Shown in pieces: positions 26,282 through 34,807 of a stretch of 43,865 bases of DNA (the stretch's first letter is position 1; each line of letters starts with the position of its first letter). The notes beneath the pieces are model-generated. The model searched no databases, was not told the origin of the DNA, and saw nothing but the letters and a program-made list of their open reading frames with translations. The stretch is from Lachnospiraceae bacterium (GTDB lineage: Bacteria > Bacillota > Clostridia > Lachnospirales > Lachnospiraceae), in assembly GCA_022797375.1 (NCBI GenBank), contig JAAWKM010000012.1, positions 1-43,865 of the forward strand, written 5' to 3'. The position numbers were made by a program, and so were the translations under genes.

Positions 26282-26881
26282 ATGGATAAACAAGTAATTA
26301 TAGCAATAAGCCGTGAATATGGAAGTGCCGGGCATGAAATTGCAGAAAAGGTTGCCAGGGACTTAGGGCTTAAACTCTATGACAGAAATATGTTAGACGA
26401 TATTTCAAAGGATAAGGACATCCATGTTGAATATCTCGAAAAATATGATGAAAAACCTAAAAAGCTTTTTAGTTCCAGAAGAGTAGGTGCATATACAAAT
26501 TCTATTGAGGAAATAATTGCAGAAATGCAGTTTGATTATTTACGTGAAAAAGCAGATACAGGCGAATCATTTGTTATTGTTGGAAGATGTGCAGAAACAG
26601 TATTAAAAGACAGAAAAGGCTTAATTTCCGTTTTTATACTTGGCAATTACGAAGCTAAATTAAAACGTATTATGGATAAATACCATTTAAGCGAAGCAGA
26701 TGCCGCTGCTAAGATTAAAAGGCATGATAAACATAGAAAACAATACCACAACCATTATTCAAATGGCAAATGGGGTGACTCAAGATTGTATGATTTATGC
26801 ATTAACAGCAGCCATCTTGGCACAGATAAAACAGCAGTAATAATTAAAGATTATATAAAAGAAATAATGGATACTATCTAA
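26282..26881 (+). CDS. cytidylate-kinase-like protein
   Basis: 199 residues. The N-terminus (ISREYGSAGHEIAEKVARDL) matches the P-loop region of the cytidylate kinase-like family, where the loop is S-R-x-x-G-S rather than canonical GxxGxGK(S/T). A lid-like region (RIMDKYHLSEADAAAKIKRHDKHRKQYH) follows. Members are often adjacent to transporters in clostridia, and their substrate is unknown to me. It is not the housekeeping Cmk. AAGGAGG precedes the ATG. Probably regulates or serves the upstream permease, which is inference. Confidence 0.8.
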   Translation: MDKQVIIAISREYGSAGHEIAEKVARDLGLKLYDRNMLDDISKDKDIHVEYLEKYDEKPKKLFSSRRVGAYTNSIEEIIAEMQFDYLREKADTGESFVIVGRCAETVLKDRKGLISVFILGNYEAKLKRIMDKYHLSEADAAAKIKRHDKHRKQYHNHYSNGKWGDSRLYDLCINSSHLGTDKTAVIIKDYIKEIMDTI

Positions 26882-26894
26882 TGCAACATAAAAC

Positions 26895-26966
26895 AACAGG
26901 CATGTTCTAATATCCAGTTTAAAAGTTATTATAACTTTTAAACTGGATACTAGAAACATGCCTGTT
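26895..26966. terminator. long perfect-arm palindrome between convergent genes
   Basis: Outer arms AACAGGCATGTT (26895-26906) and AACATGCCTGTT (26955-26966) are perfect, and so are inner arms ATCCAGTTTAAAAGTTAT (26912-26929) and ATAACTTTTAAACTGGAT (26931-26948). A 5/6-base internal loop separates them. It lies between two convergent stops, so it probably ends transcription from both sides, but it lacks a clean T run and is longer than usual. Confidence 0.65.
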
Positions 26967-26968
26967 AA

Positions 26969-27742
26969 TTACAGCCTGTATAATTTTCTTGCATTTTTTT
27001 CTGTTATATCTATAACTTCTTGTTGTGTTATGCCCTTAATTTCCGCGGTTTTTTCCACAACATATTTCAGGTTTAGTGAACTGTTTCTTTCATTTCTCTT
27101 TGGTTCTGGTGTTAGATATGGTGCATCCGTTTCAAGCACAAGCCTTTCTAATGGTATCTGTGATACTACTTCTGCAAGTTTTTTGCCATTCTTAAATGTA
27201 AGCACACCCCCAATGCCAAGATAAAAACCCATATTAATATATATCTTTGCAATTTCAGGACTATAAGAAAAACAGTGGACTACACCATAAGTTTCCCCTG
27301 TATTAGCTGGATAAAATGTTTTTATTATATCTAATGTATCTTCTGCTGCATCCCTGCTATGTATAATTACTGGAAGTTCTGTTTCTTTTGCAATTTCAAG
27401 CTGCCGTATAAACCACTTTTTCTGCACCTGCCTGGAAGGTACCGCATAATGGTAGTCAAGCCCAATCTCACCAATTGCAACCACTTTTTCTCTTAATGCC
27501 AGCGATTTAAGCCATTCCATATCTTCTTCTTTAATATTTTCTGTTTCATATGGGTGTATCCCCACAGCAGCATATATAAAGCTATATTCTTCTGAAAGAT
27601 TTACTGCATCTTTTGTTGACTTTATTCCAGCCCCCGTTTCAACAATATTCCCAATTCCATTTTCTTCCATTGACATAAGCAGGCTGTGCCTGTCACCATC
27701 AAATCTCTGGTCACTGTAATGTGCATGTGTATCAAATATCAT
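26969..27742 (-). CDS. TatD family metal-dependent DNase/hydrolase
   Basis: 257 residues, normal for the family. Metal-binding motifs: HAH in FDTHAHYSDQRF near the N-terminus, E in AIGEIGLDYH, H in VIIHSRDA, H in GVVHCFS, and D in LETDAPYLTP. Homologues act as 3'-5' exonucleases in DNA repair. GGAGG lies before the ATG. The stop is two bases from the long palindrome. Confidence 0.94.
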   Translation of the reverse strand: MIFDTHAHYSDQRFDGDRHSLLMSMEENGIGNIVETGAGIKSTKDAVNLSEEYSFIYAAVGIHPYETENIKEEDMEWLKSLALREKVVAIGEIGLDYHYAVPSRQVQKKWFIRQLEIAKETELPVIIHSRDAAEDTLDIIKTFYPANTGETYGVVHCFSYSPEIAKIYINMGFYLGIGGVLTFKNGKKLAEVVSQIPLERLVLETDAPYLTPEPKRNERNSSLNLKYVVEKTAEIKGITQQEVIDITEKNARKLYRL

Positions 27743-27812
27743 AAATATCCTCCGTTTTCACTTTTTATCCTGGTATTCTCACTTTTAATATAAGTACTGG
27801 GAGCATACTGTT

Positions 27813-27895
27813 GTTACTATTCACAGCTACGCTGTTCATAGTAATTAGCAGTGCTTCCAGCACTTGCTTTCAGCACTGGTACTGTGAATAGTAAC
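27813..27895 (-). mobile_element. MITE-like element, copy C (internally deleted, reversed)
   Basis: 83 bp. The same ends, GTTACTATTCACAG (27813-27826) and CTGTGAATAGTAAC (27882-27895), are perfect. The flanks ATACTGTT (27805-27812) and GTACTGTT (27896-27903) form an 8-bp duplication with one change. The internal part keeps the right-end hairpin and a CAGTGCT-type stem in reverse orientation; the other 80 bases are deleted. Keeping both ends fits a still-mobilisable deletion derivative. Confidence 0.88.
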
Positions 27896-28011
27896 GTACT
27901 GTTACATAAATTCCACATCCAGCCAGAAATAATATTTCCTGCCAGATGTGGGTTCTGTTATAGCGTTATTATAACATTACTACAATTAAAAATCAAAAGT
28001 TACAACTTTTT

Positions 28012-29436
28012 CTATCTGCTGCGTAATTTTTCATTTGTCCCCAGGCTTACACGGAAAAATCTTTTTAAAAGCTGTATTTTATCAAATGGTATAAGTGGAT
28101 ATAAATAACCCCTGCCTGCAAATGTTCTATTAAACAGAAGTGCAAATACTATTACAACTGTCCCCGCTGTAAATCCCCATATGCCAAAGAAATTTGTAAC
28201 TAATAATAGCATTATCCTGCTAAATTTCAGTGCATATCCAAGTTCCATATTGCTTTGTGTATAGTTTGCAACTGCTACAAATGCCATGTAAAGCATTATT
28301 TCACTATTAAACCAGCCAGATTCCACTGTATAATCACCAAATACAATAGCTGCTACTACACTTAATGGTGTTGACAGCATGGATGGCGTGTTTACTGATG
28401 CCATTTTAAGCCCATCTACTGCAAGTTCAAGAATTAAAAACTGTATTAAAGGATTTACATGTATATCATCTTTAATCATTATGAAATCAAACCCTTTAGG
28501 TATCCAGTCTGGATTTTCAATAAATAGCAGAAAAACAGGTGTAATAAAAAGTGCAAGCAGGTTTGTAACCATTCTTGTAAGCCGGAGGTATGTGCCAGTT
28601 ATAGGAGGAAAATAATAATCATTAGCATCTTCTATTATATCAAAAAGAGACGTAGGTATAATCATTGCAGATGGTGAATTATCAACAAGAATAATAACAC
28701 TTCCTTCAAGCAGGCATGCTGCTGCCGTATCAGGTCTTTCTGTATATTTAAACTTAGGGAACGGGTTAAACCAGTGCCCAGGAAAAATTGCCTCTGCAAG
28801 ACTCTCCTGGTTCATTGTAAGAGAATCAACATCTATATTTTTTATCCTGTCTAGTACCTTTTCAATAACTGCTTCTTTAACCCTTCCCTTCATATAGCCC
28901 ACAGCTATATCAGTACGTGAACTTCTGCCCGCTTTATATACCTCAAATATAAGCCCTGCATCCCTTATACGCCTTCTGACCAGTGCAGTATTAGGAAGAA
29001 GCGCCTCTACAAATCCATCCCTTGACCCCCTTAAAACCTTGTCTTTGTCAGGTTCTTCCACACTTCTTGACGGGAATTTTCTTATATCAAGTGTTATTAT
29101 TTCACTGTATCCATCTATCATAAAACAAGAGAGTCCAGCAAGAACTGCATCCTTAAAACTTTCTTCAGTATCAACAGGCTTAGTGTCAGCAAACGGAAGG
29201 CAGTCTTTCATAAATCCCTGTAAATCCTCTGGACAGTTACTTGCACTAATACTATAAAAATACTCAATAATTTTCTCACATAAATCACTATTTAAAAATC
29301 CATTAATAACAAATAATACAGCCCTTCTGCCTGCAATTGTTATATCTCTCTGGATAATATCAAAATTAGACTCCATATTTAAAAGCTGGTTAACAGCACA
29401 TCTACGTTCATCAATGTTACCTGTGAATATATCCAT
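28012..29436 (-). CDS. GerA/SpoVAF family spore germination protein
   Basis: 474 residues. A large soluble N-terminal domain (about 1-250, with RGSRDGFVEALLPNTALVRR) is followed by about five membrane helices (residues about 290-440). GerA-type A subunits form the germinant receptor channel, while SpoVAF acts with the SpoVA channel. No B or C subunit and no spoVA gene is next to it, so it is an orphan, and I cannot separate the two types. GAGG lies before the ATG. Confidence 0.85.
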   Translation of the reverse strand: MDIFTGNIDERRCAVNQLLNMESNFDIIQRDITIAGRRAVLFVINGFLNSDLCEKIIEYFYSISASNCPEDLQGFMKDCLPFADTKPVDTEESFKDAVLAGLSCFMIDGYSEIITLDIRKFPSRSVEEPDKDKVLRGSRDGFVEALLPNTALVRRRIRDAGLIFEVYKAGRSSRTDIAVGYMKGRVKEAVIEKVLDRIKNIDVDSLTMNQESLAEAIFPGHWFNPFPKFKYTERPDTAAACLLEGSVIILVDNSPSAMIIPTSLFDIIEDANDYYFPPITGTYLRLTRMVTNLLALFITPVFLLFIENPDWIPKGFDFIMIKDDIHVNPLIQFLILELAVDGLKMASVNTPSMLSTPLSVVAAIVFGDYTVESGWFNSEIMLYMAFVAVANYTQSNMELGYALKFSRIMLLLVTNFFGIWGFTAGTVVIVFALLFNRTFAGRGYLYPLIPFDKIQLLKRFFRVSLGTNEKLRSR

Positions 29437-29604
29437 ATATACCTCATTTCTAAATGCCTGGATTACTAAAAAAGCATCTGGATTATATTTTTACTTTATA
29501 TTTTTATTCCTTTTAAGTATGCTCATTTTAAAACCAGATATTCATATTTCCTTGTATTAAAGGTAAAATTCATATATAATTTTTATAAAAATATATTTTA
29601 CTAG

Positions 29605-29634
29605 CTTCGGATTTAATTGACTGTGAATAGTAAC
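29605..29634 (-). repeat. end-only relic of the GTTACTATTCACAG family (copy D)
   Basis: CTTCGGATTTAATTGACTGT continuing to GAATAGTAAC matches the left end of copy A in reverse (30 bases, one insertion). The rest is gone. It ends about 25 bases before the ribosome site of the gene at 29670. Confidence 0.75.
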
Positions 29635-29669
29635 GGTGCAATACCATGCTATACCAGAAGGAGTTTAAT

Positions 29670-30422
29670 ATGCCTGTATCAGAATATGACCAGAAATTAT
29701 TTCTTGCCGCATGTGACAAAGTAATTAATAAGGAGTGCATCACTAATGGAATAGGGACTCTTAAAGAAAAAACACTTCATGCTGTGCTTAAAAACTTTTA
29801 TGAACCTGATACTACCTGCCAGGAAGTTAAAATAGACCGGTTTGTTGCAGATATACAACGCAGTGGTGAAATTATTGAAATACAGACAAGAAATTTTAAC
29901 AGTATGAGAAAGAAACTTGATAAATTCCTGGAACTGTGTCCTGTAACAATAGTATACCCTATTGTTTATACAAAATGGCTGTACTGGATTGATGAAAAAA
30001 CAGGAGAAGTATCACCAGGAAGAAAATCACCAAAACGTGGCAGTTTTTATGATGCATTTTATGAACTATATAAAATAAAGACATACCTTGTAAATCCAAA
30101 CCTCCATATATGCCTTACACTTGTTGATGCGGAAGAATACAGGGTTTTAAATGGATATGGCAAGGACAGGAAAAAGGGGGCATCACGCTATGACCGTATA
30201 CCTGTTGCACTTATAGATGAACTTTACATAGGAACCAAAGAAGAATATGCCCTGCTTCTGCCTAAAAGCCTGCCTGGTATATTTGGCGTAAAGGATTATG
30301 CAAAACATGCACATATCAAAATAAGATATGCGCAGCTTGCAATTAATATTTTTAAGTATATCGGAATAATAGAACAATCTGGCAAAAACGGAAGAAGCTT
30401 TTTATACAGAAGGAATATATAA
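29670..30422 (+). CDS. unknown protein with PD-(D/E)XK-like nuclease region and winged-helix-like tail
   Basis: 250 residues, not recognised by name. Residues about 40-100 read EVKIDRFVADI...GEIIEIQTRNF...VTIVYPI, a pattern (D, then E-x-Q after a beta strand) resembling the PD-(D/E)XK nuclease core with Q in place of K. The C-terminus (about 195-248, ending NGRSFLYRR) looks like a winged helix. No membrane segment or signal. Two starts are possible; ATG 29670 follows GAAGGAG by 6 bases and is preferred to 29646. Partner genes for a restriction or defence system are not adjacent. It ends 12 bases before a convergent gene. Confidence 0.6.
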   Translation: MPVSEYDQKLFLAACDKVINKECITNGIGTLKEKTLHAVLKNFYEPDTTCQEVKIDRFVADIQRSGEIIEIQTRNFNSMRKKLDKFLELCPVTIVYPIVYTKWLYWIDEKTGEVSPGRKSPKRGSFYDAFYELYKIKTYLVNPNLHICLTLVDAEEYRVLNGYGKDRKKGASRYDRIPVALIDELYIGTKEEYALLLPKSLPGIFGVKDYAKHAHIKIRYAQLAINIFKYIGIIEQSGKNGRSFLYRRNI

Positions 30423-30434
30423 TTATTAACTGGA

Positions 30435-32375
30435 CTACTGCACAGAAGAACCTGTTACATTCCAAAATGTTTCTTCCTCACCCCTGAACCCATCTTCATG
30501 TAAAAACTGCTGGTACCAGTCACGTATTTCAGCATCTGACAATGCACTATCATAAAATACCAGTGCTGATAAATATCCATTATATGAACTCTGGAATGGG
30601 TCACCGCCTGCAATAATCTGCTTACACATTGGAAGCAGTGGTATATTTGCCTTATAACCACATTTCCTTCCATTTATATAGCATCTCGAAATTCCTGCAT
30701 TATAAGCCATACACACAAAACTCCATTTATCTGGAGGGATTTGCCTTGTAAGTATATCATGCCATCCATTTAAGTCAGAATCTTCACTAATACGGAAAAC
30801 ACTATTACCTCCAATAGCATATGGCACATAGGACATAAACCCTCCCATATATCTCGCATACAGTACACTTGTCCAGCTATTAATAATTCCAGGCTTAAGC
30901 CACATGCCTATAGTATATGATGACTCCGCAAGTATTGAGGCTGGAAGCATTATAACATTCTTCATGGCAGCACCTCCTGGAAAGTACACACTTCCCCACT
31001 CCTTTGATATGCCTTCTCCAAGGGGTATATCTCCTGTTACAGAACAGTTATATTTTCCATCCGATGAAGAAAACCCATTAATAAAACGGAATTCTGTCTT
31101 CTGTATGCCATATATAATCTTTCCCTGTACATATCCTCCATACTCTCCTTCAGGCAAAGCATTTGAATAAAACTCACCGCTTATTATTGTACAGCCACAA
31201 GCTGAAAGAAATACAACATCCTCCCCTGTGGATATACCGTCTGCAACCACCTTAATATTTAAGTCATTTCCTATTGCAAACAAAGCTTTTAATATAAGCT
31301 TCCCTCTTTCTGTCCTTAATGCATTATTAATATATCCTGCATCAAACATAATATAATCCAGGCATAACCTGTCCCAGTATTTAAGGCTTGAAAAATCAAC
31401 TCCCGCATTTATAACTGCAATCTGGAAACCCCTGTCCTGCAGTTTCTGTAACCCTGCAACAATCTTTTCCTTCCCTCTGGAAAAAACTTTTTCTTCAACT
31501 TCAAAACATATTTCATCTTTTTCAATTCCATATACTTCCATCATCGCCTCAAGAGTTTCTGGAAGATTTTTTTCAACAAGAAGCAGCTTAGAAATCCGTA
31601 TTCCTACTTTTCCCTTTACATTTTCTCTGTTATGGAATTTCTCTATATCCCTGCACACTGTTCCAAAAGCCCATAAATTCAGTTCACGTATAAAACCATT
31701 TCTTTCAAATAATGCCAGAAAATCTTCTTGTCCACGCTTCCTTCCATCCGCCATGTTCCAGACAAGTTTTGCTTCAGACAGAACAAGCTTTGAAGTCTGG
31801 GAATTAATCACTGGTTTAAAATATATTTCAAACTCTCCATTTGTTAAGGCATCTGCCTGCTGCTGTTCCATCTGTACTTCATCATATACTTCATTTGCGA
31901 TGTCATTAAATACAACATAACATGATTTGCCATTGCTCTTTGCCTGGTACATAGCACTATCAATCTTAAATAAAATATCATTAAGGGATTCCATGCTGTT
32001 CTGGTTAAGCAAAATCCCTATGCTGGCTGATACATCTATATCAATATCACTAAAGCCCTCTTTCTGCTGTATCCTGCTGTTAATCATTTCTGCGGCATCA
32101 ATTACTTTCTGCCTCCTTGTCCTCCCCTTGATAACAACCACAAACTCATCACCCGATAAACGCACACAAGTTGCCTGCTCCATGCATGTTTCAAGTATCT
32201 TAGCCACTGCAATCAAAAGTTCGTCACCCGTGCTATGTCCATAAGTGTCATTAACTATTTTAAAGTTATCCAAATCCAGAAACATAAACTGGAGGATAGT
32301 CCCTTTCTGAAGACTTGAATACCATTCATATAAGCCATGTCTGTTTAGTGCTCCTGTAAGATAATCCTTTTCCAT
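30435..32375 (-). CDS. GGDEF-EAL-LamG fusion protein, likely catalytically degenerate
   Basis: 646 residues with no signal peptide or membrane helix. Residues 1-165 are GGDEF, with the active-site motif changed to SGDEF (74-78); substrate-side residues FLDLDNFKIVNDTYGH are intact. Residues about 175-425 resemble EAL, but the signature reads SEAKLVW and other metal residues are missing, so it is probably not an active phosphodiesterase. Residues about 450-640 form a LamG/concanavalin-like sandwich (SYTIGMWLKPGI, WSFVCMAYNAGISRCYINGR). LamG domains usually bind glycans outside the cell, so its place in a cytoplasmic signalling protein is odd. Weak ribosome site GGGG. It may couple sugar sensing to cyclic-di-GMP signalling near the polysaccharide operon. 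Confidence 0.78.
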   Translation of the reverse strand: MEKDYLTGALNRHGLYEWYSSLQKGTILQFMFLDLDNFKIVNDTYGHSTGDELLIAVAKILETCMEQATCVRLSGDEFVVVIKGRTRRQKVIDAAEMINSRIQQKEGFSDIDIDVSASIGILLNQNSMESLNDILFKIDSAMYQAKSNGKSCYVVFNDIANEVYDEVQMEQQQADALTNGEFEIYFKPVINSQTSKLVLSEAKLVWNMADGRKRGQEDFLALFERNGFIRELNLWAFGTVCRDIEKFHNRENVKGKVGIRISKLLLVEKNLPETLEAMMEVYGIEKDEICFEVEEKVFSRGKEKIVAGLQKLQDRGFQIAVINAGVDFSSLKYWDRLCLDYIMFDAGYINNALRTERGKLILKALFAIGNDLNIKVVADGISTGEDVVFLSACGCTIISGEFYSNALPEGEYGGYVQGKIIYGIQKTEFRFINGFSSSDGKYNCSVTGDIPLGEGISKEWGSVYFPGGAAMKNVIMLPASILAESSYTIGMWLKPGIINSWTSVLYARYMGGFMSYVPYAIGGNSVFRISEDSDLNGWHDILTRQIPPDKWSFVCMAYNAGISRCYINGRKCGYKANIPLLPMCKQIIAGGDPFQSSYNGYLSALVFYDSALSDAEIRDWYQQFLHEDGFRGEEETFWNVTGSSVQ

Positions 32376-32595
32376 ATCTATACCCCGTCTTTCTTCGTCT
32401 TAGACAAAAACCACTCCATACATTCAAATAAACTGTGCATTTTCCCTTAGTTTTATAATATCATATTTACAACAGTTTATCATTAATTTATTTTATTCTT
32501 TGCAGCCTTCACACTACAAAAATCCACTAAATGCCAGCCATCTTATTATTCTGTATTTATGTAAAAACAGACGTGAATAATTATATAATACTACT
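32376..32595. other. non-coding gap between divergent genes
   Basis: About 220 AT-rich bases between the start of the GGDEF-EAL-LamG gene and the LiaF-like promoter. No gene, repeat family member or clear hairpin is visible. It should contain the - strand promoter, which I could not assign. Confidence 0.5.
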
Positions 32596-32624
32596 TTTAC
32601 AGTATGGTTTATTTATGGTATAAT
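32596..32624 (+). promoter_or_regulatory. sigma-A promoter of the LiaF-like gene
   Basis: TTTACA (32596-32601) and TATAAT (32619-32624) with a 17-base spacer. It lies about 63 bases before the ATG. Confidence 0.7.
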
Positions 32625-32687
32625 ATAATTATGTTATACTTAGCATAAATTCTAAAAGTACATAATCTAAAAGGAAATGAGGTAAAT

Positions 32688-33398
32688 ATGAATAAAAATA
32701 GAAATGGGAAAATCATATGGGGCTTGTTCTTTATTATTTTTGCTATATATGTAATTATAAGCAGGTATATTTGTTTCCCCCATATTAATATTTTCAGACT
32801 GCTTATAACAGTTTTCTTTGTATTAATGCTTCTTGAAGGCCTGCGCCGTGTGGATTTTTTTGAAATACTGTTCTCTATCGCATGTATATGCATACTTTAC
32901 TCAAGACATTTAAGAATTACTGCTATCACACCTTTTCCTATACTTATTGCTGCATTATTTGGAAGCATTGGCCTGACAATGATATTTGGCAAGAGAAACC
33001 GGCCTTATATATGGAACAATAATATGTATAAGAATTCATCTGGCCAGTCAGATGAACAGTCTAATGAAGAAAACATATTTTACAAAAACAGCTTTGGCTC
33101 TGCTGTAAAATACGTAAATTCAGCTAATTTCCATGGAGCAGAGCTTAACAATAGTTTCGGTTCTATGGTAATACACTTTGATAATGCAATTATACAAGGA
33201 AATTCAGCATATATAAATATTGAAAACAGCTTTGGCGAAACACAGCTATATATACCAAAAGAATGGAAAATACAAAAAAACCTGCAGCGTACATTTGGTT
33301 CAGTTAATGAGAATGGAATGGCATCAGGCACAAGTAATGTAACTTTATACATTAACGGTGAAACAACATTTGGAGAAATCCGCATATTTTATATATAA
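32688..33398 (+). CDS. LiaF-like membrane protein (cell-envelope stress family)
   Basis: 236 residues. Four short membrane helices occupy about residues 8-100 (LiaF transmembrane region). A C-terminal beta-helix-like domain contains repeats of NSFGS, NNSFGS, NSFGE and RTFGS (about residues 133-236). In Bacillus, LiaF holds the LiaSR envelope-stress system inactive. Here no kinase or regulator gene is adjacent, so its partner is unknown. AAAGGAAATGAGG lies before the ATG. Confidence 0.8.
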   Translation: MNKNRNGKIIWGLFFIIFAIYVIISRYICFPHINIFRLLITVFFVLMLLEGLRRVDFFEILFSIACICILYSRHLRITAITPFPILIAALFGSIGLTMIFGKRNRPYIWNNNMYKNSSGQSDEQSNEENIFYKNSFGSAVKYVNSANFHGAELNNSFGSMVIHFDNAIIQGNSAYINIENSFGETQLYIPKEWKIQKNLQRTFGSVNENGMASGTSNVTLYINGETTFGEIRIFYI

Positions 33399-33418
33399 TA
33401 TTACTTTATATAAAATTT

Positions 33419-33444
33419 TATGGCATACATATTTGTATGCCATA
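33419..33444. terminator. bidirectional terminator between LiaF-like and Wzy-like genes
   Basis: A perfect 10-bp stem TATGGCATAC/GTATGCCATA has a 6-base loop, with AAAATTTTA before it and TTTATT after it. It serves the convergent transcripts and ends the polysaccharide operon. Confidence 0.8.
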
Positions 33445-33463
33445 TTTATTAAACTATCTAAAT

Positions 33464-34705
33464 TTAACTGCTTCTCCACATTACATCCCCTGTCTTTGCA
33501 AAAAGTGCATATGTTAATGGGTTATAAGCTTCTTCCATTATATGATGGTCAATAAAACAGCTTACTGCTAATAGCACAATAGCCATCATAAGGGCTGTAT
33601 CTCCCTTATGCTTATAGCATATAGTACCATAAATAATAAAAATCATTAATAAAAATATAATACCATACCTAAGTAATATATTAATATAAGAACTATCTAT
33701 AAAAAAATATTCCTCTTTTAAAATTGTTGAACCACCAAAGCCAACCATTGGTATATCCTGTCCAAATAGTGATATACCATAATCATCTAGTCCTGTTTTT
33801 CCAAATGCAAGCCTTCCTGTTATAGTTTTATTAATAGTCTCTAAGAATTCATTATCTTTCTCATAATAGTCTGATAAAAAGTACATAAGCATTGCAAGAA
33901 CTGGCATACTAAATAATGCAGACTTCATCCAAAGCCCTTTCCATTTTAAATATGCCTTCACTCTTTTAAATACAAATACCTGCTGGCTGTCCTTTTCCAT
34001 ACCAGGTACTACTACAGATTCCCTTCTGCTTTGCCATTGTAATACATGGTAAACACCAAAGAATAAAACTATTAAAAGAATACAAATAGTATCAAGCTTT
34101 GCAAAACAAAAATAATAAATGAACCCGGCAATGGCACATGTACCAGCATAATGATACCATCTCAGCCTCTTCTGGCATAAATAAAATGCCGCAAGAAGCA
34201 TAAAAAATATATGAGCCGCAAAATCCGTTGTATAAACACATCCAAATGAATATCTGTAACTATCCCATTCCTCGTTAACATACGCCAGATTTTCAATTAT
34301 CCCTAGAAGTGATGCAACAAATGCCAGTCCCATTATAGTTATATTCATTAACAAATATACTTTTAATATTTTATTAAATGGCACATCTTTTGCTGCTACT
34401 ATAAGCAAAACCCATAAAAAAGGACTAAAATAACCACTTGACAAAAATACTGCCGCACCACATATAAACATCCCTGTAACTGCTATTAGCATCTTAAATG
34501 TATATCTGTCAAACAAAATAATTTTTGCTATTAATAGTAAAATAGCAATTCCAAAAGAAATCTTAAATATTATCCCAATATAAGGAAACATTGTTGTACC
34601 CATAATGCCCCTGAAAATAAATAAAACAAATCCATAAAAAAACAAATCTTCACCATTTTGTGGATTTTTTGTCCAGTTATTATACTTTTCTATCAGGGAA
34701 TTCAT
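33464..34705 (-). CDS. Wzy-like polysaccharide polymerase
   Basis: 413 residues, almost all hydrophobic, with about ten to eleven membrane helices and a larger loop near residues 270-330. This shape and its place as the last gene of a cluster containing a flippase, chain-length proteins and transferases indicate the polymerase that joins repeat units on the outer face. Wzy proteins share little sequence, so the call rests on topology and context. AGGAGGG precedes the start. Confidence 0.72.
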   Translation of the reverse strand: MNSLIEKYNNWTKNPQNGEDLFFYGFVLFIFRGIMGTTMFPYIGIIFKISFGIAILLLIAKIILFDRYTFKMLIAVTGMFICGAAVFLSSGYFSPFLWVLLIVAAKDVPFNKILKVYLLMNITIMGLAFVASLLGIIENLAYVNEEWDSYRYSFGCVYTTDFAAHIFFMLLAAFYLCQKRLRWYHYAGTCAIAGFIYYFCFAKLDTICILLIVLFFGVYHVLQWQSRRESVVVPGMEKDSQQVFVFKRVKAYLKWKGLWMKSALFSMPVLAMLMYFLSDYYEKDNEFLETINKTITGRLAFGKTGLDDYGISLFGQDIPMVGFGGSTILKEEYFFIDSSYINILLRYGIIFLLMIFIIYGTICYKHKGDTALMMAIVLLAVSCFIDHHIMEEAYNPLTYALFAKTGDVMWRSS

Positions 34706-34807
34706 ATATAATTATCCCTCCTTGTGTACTTTAACTTAACCATGCAGCCTCCCAAATAAGCACTTATGCACAGTAAATGTACTAGAACTGGATAGCCATC
34801 TTGGGAA

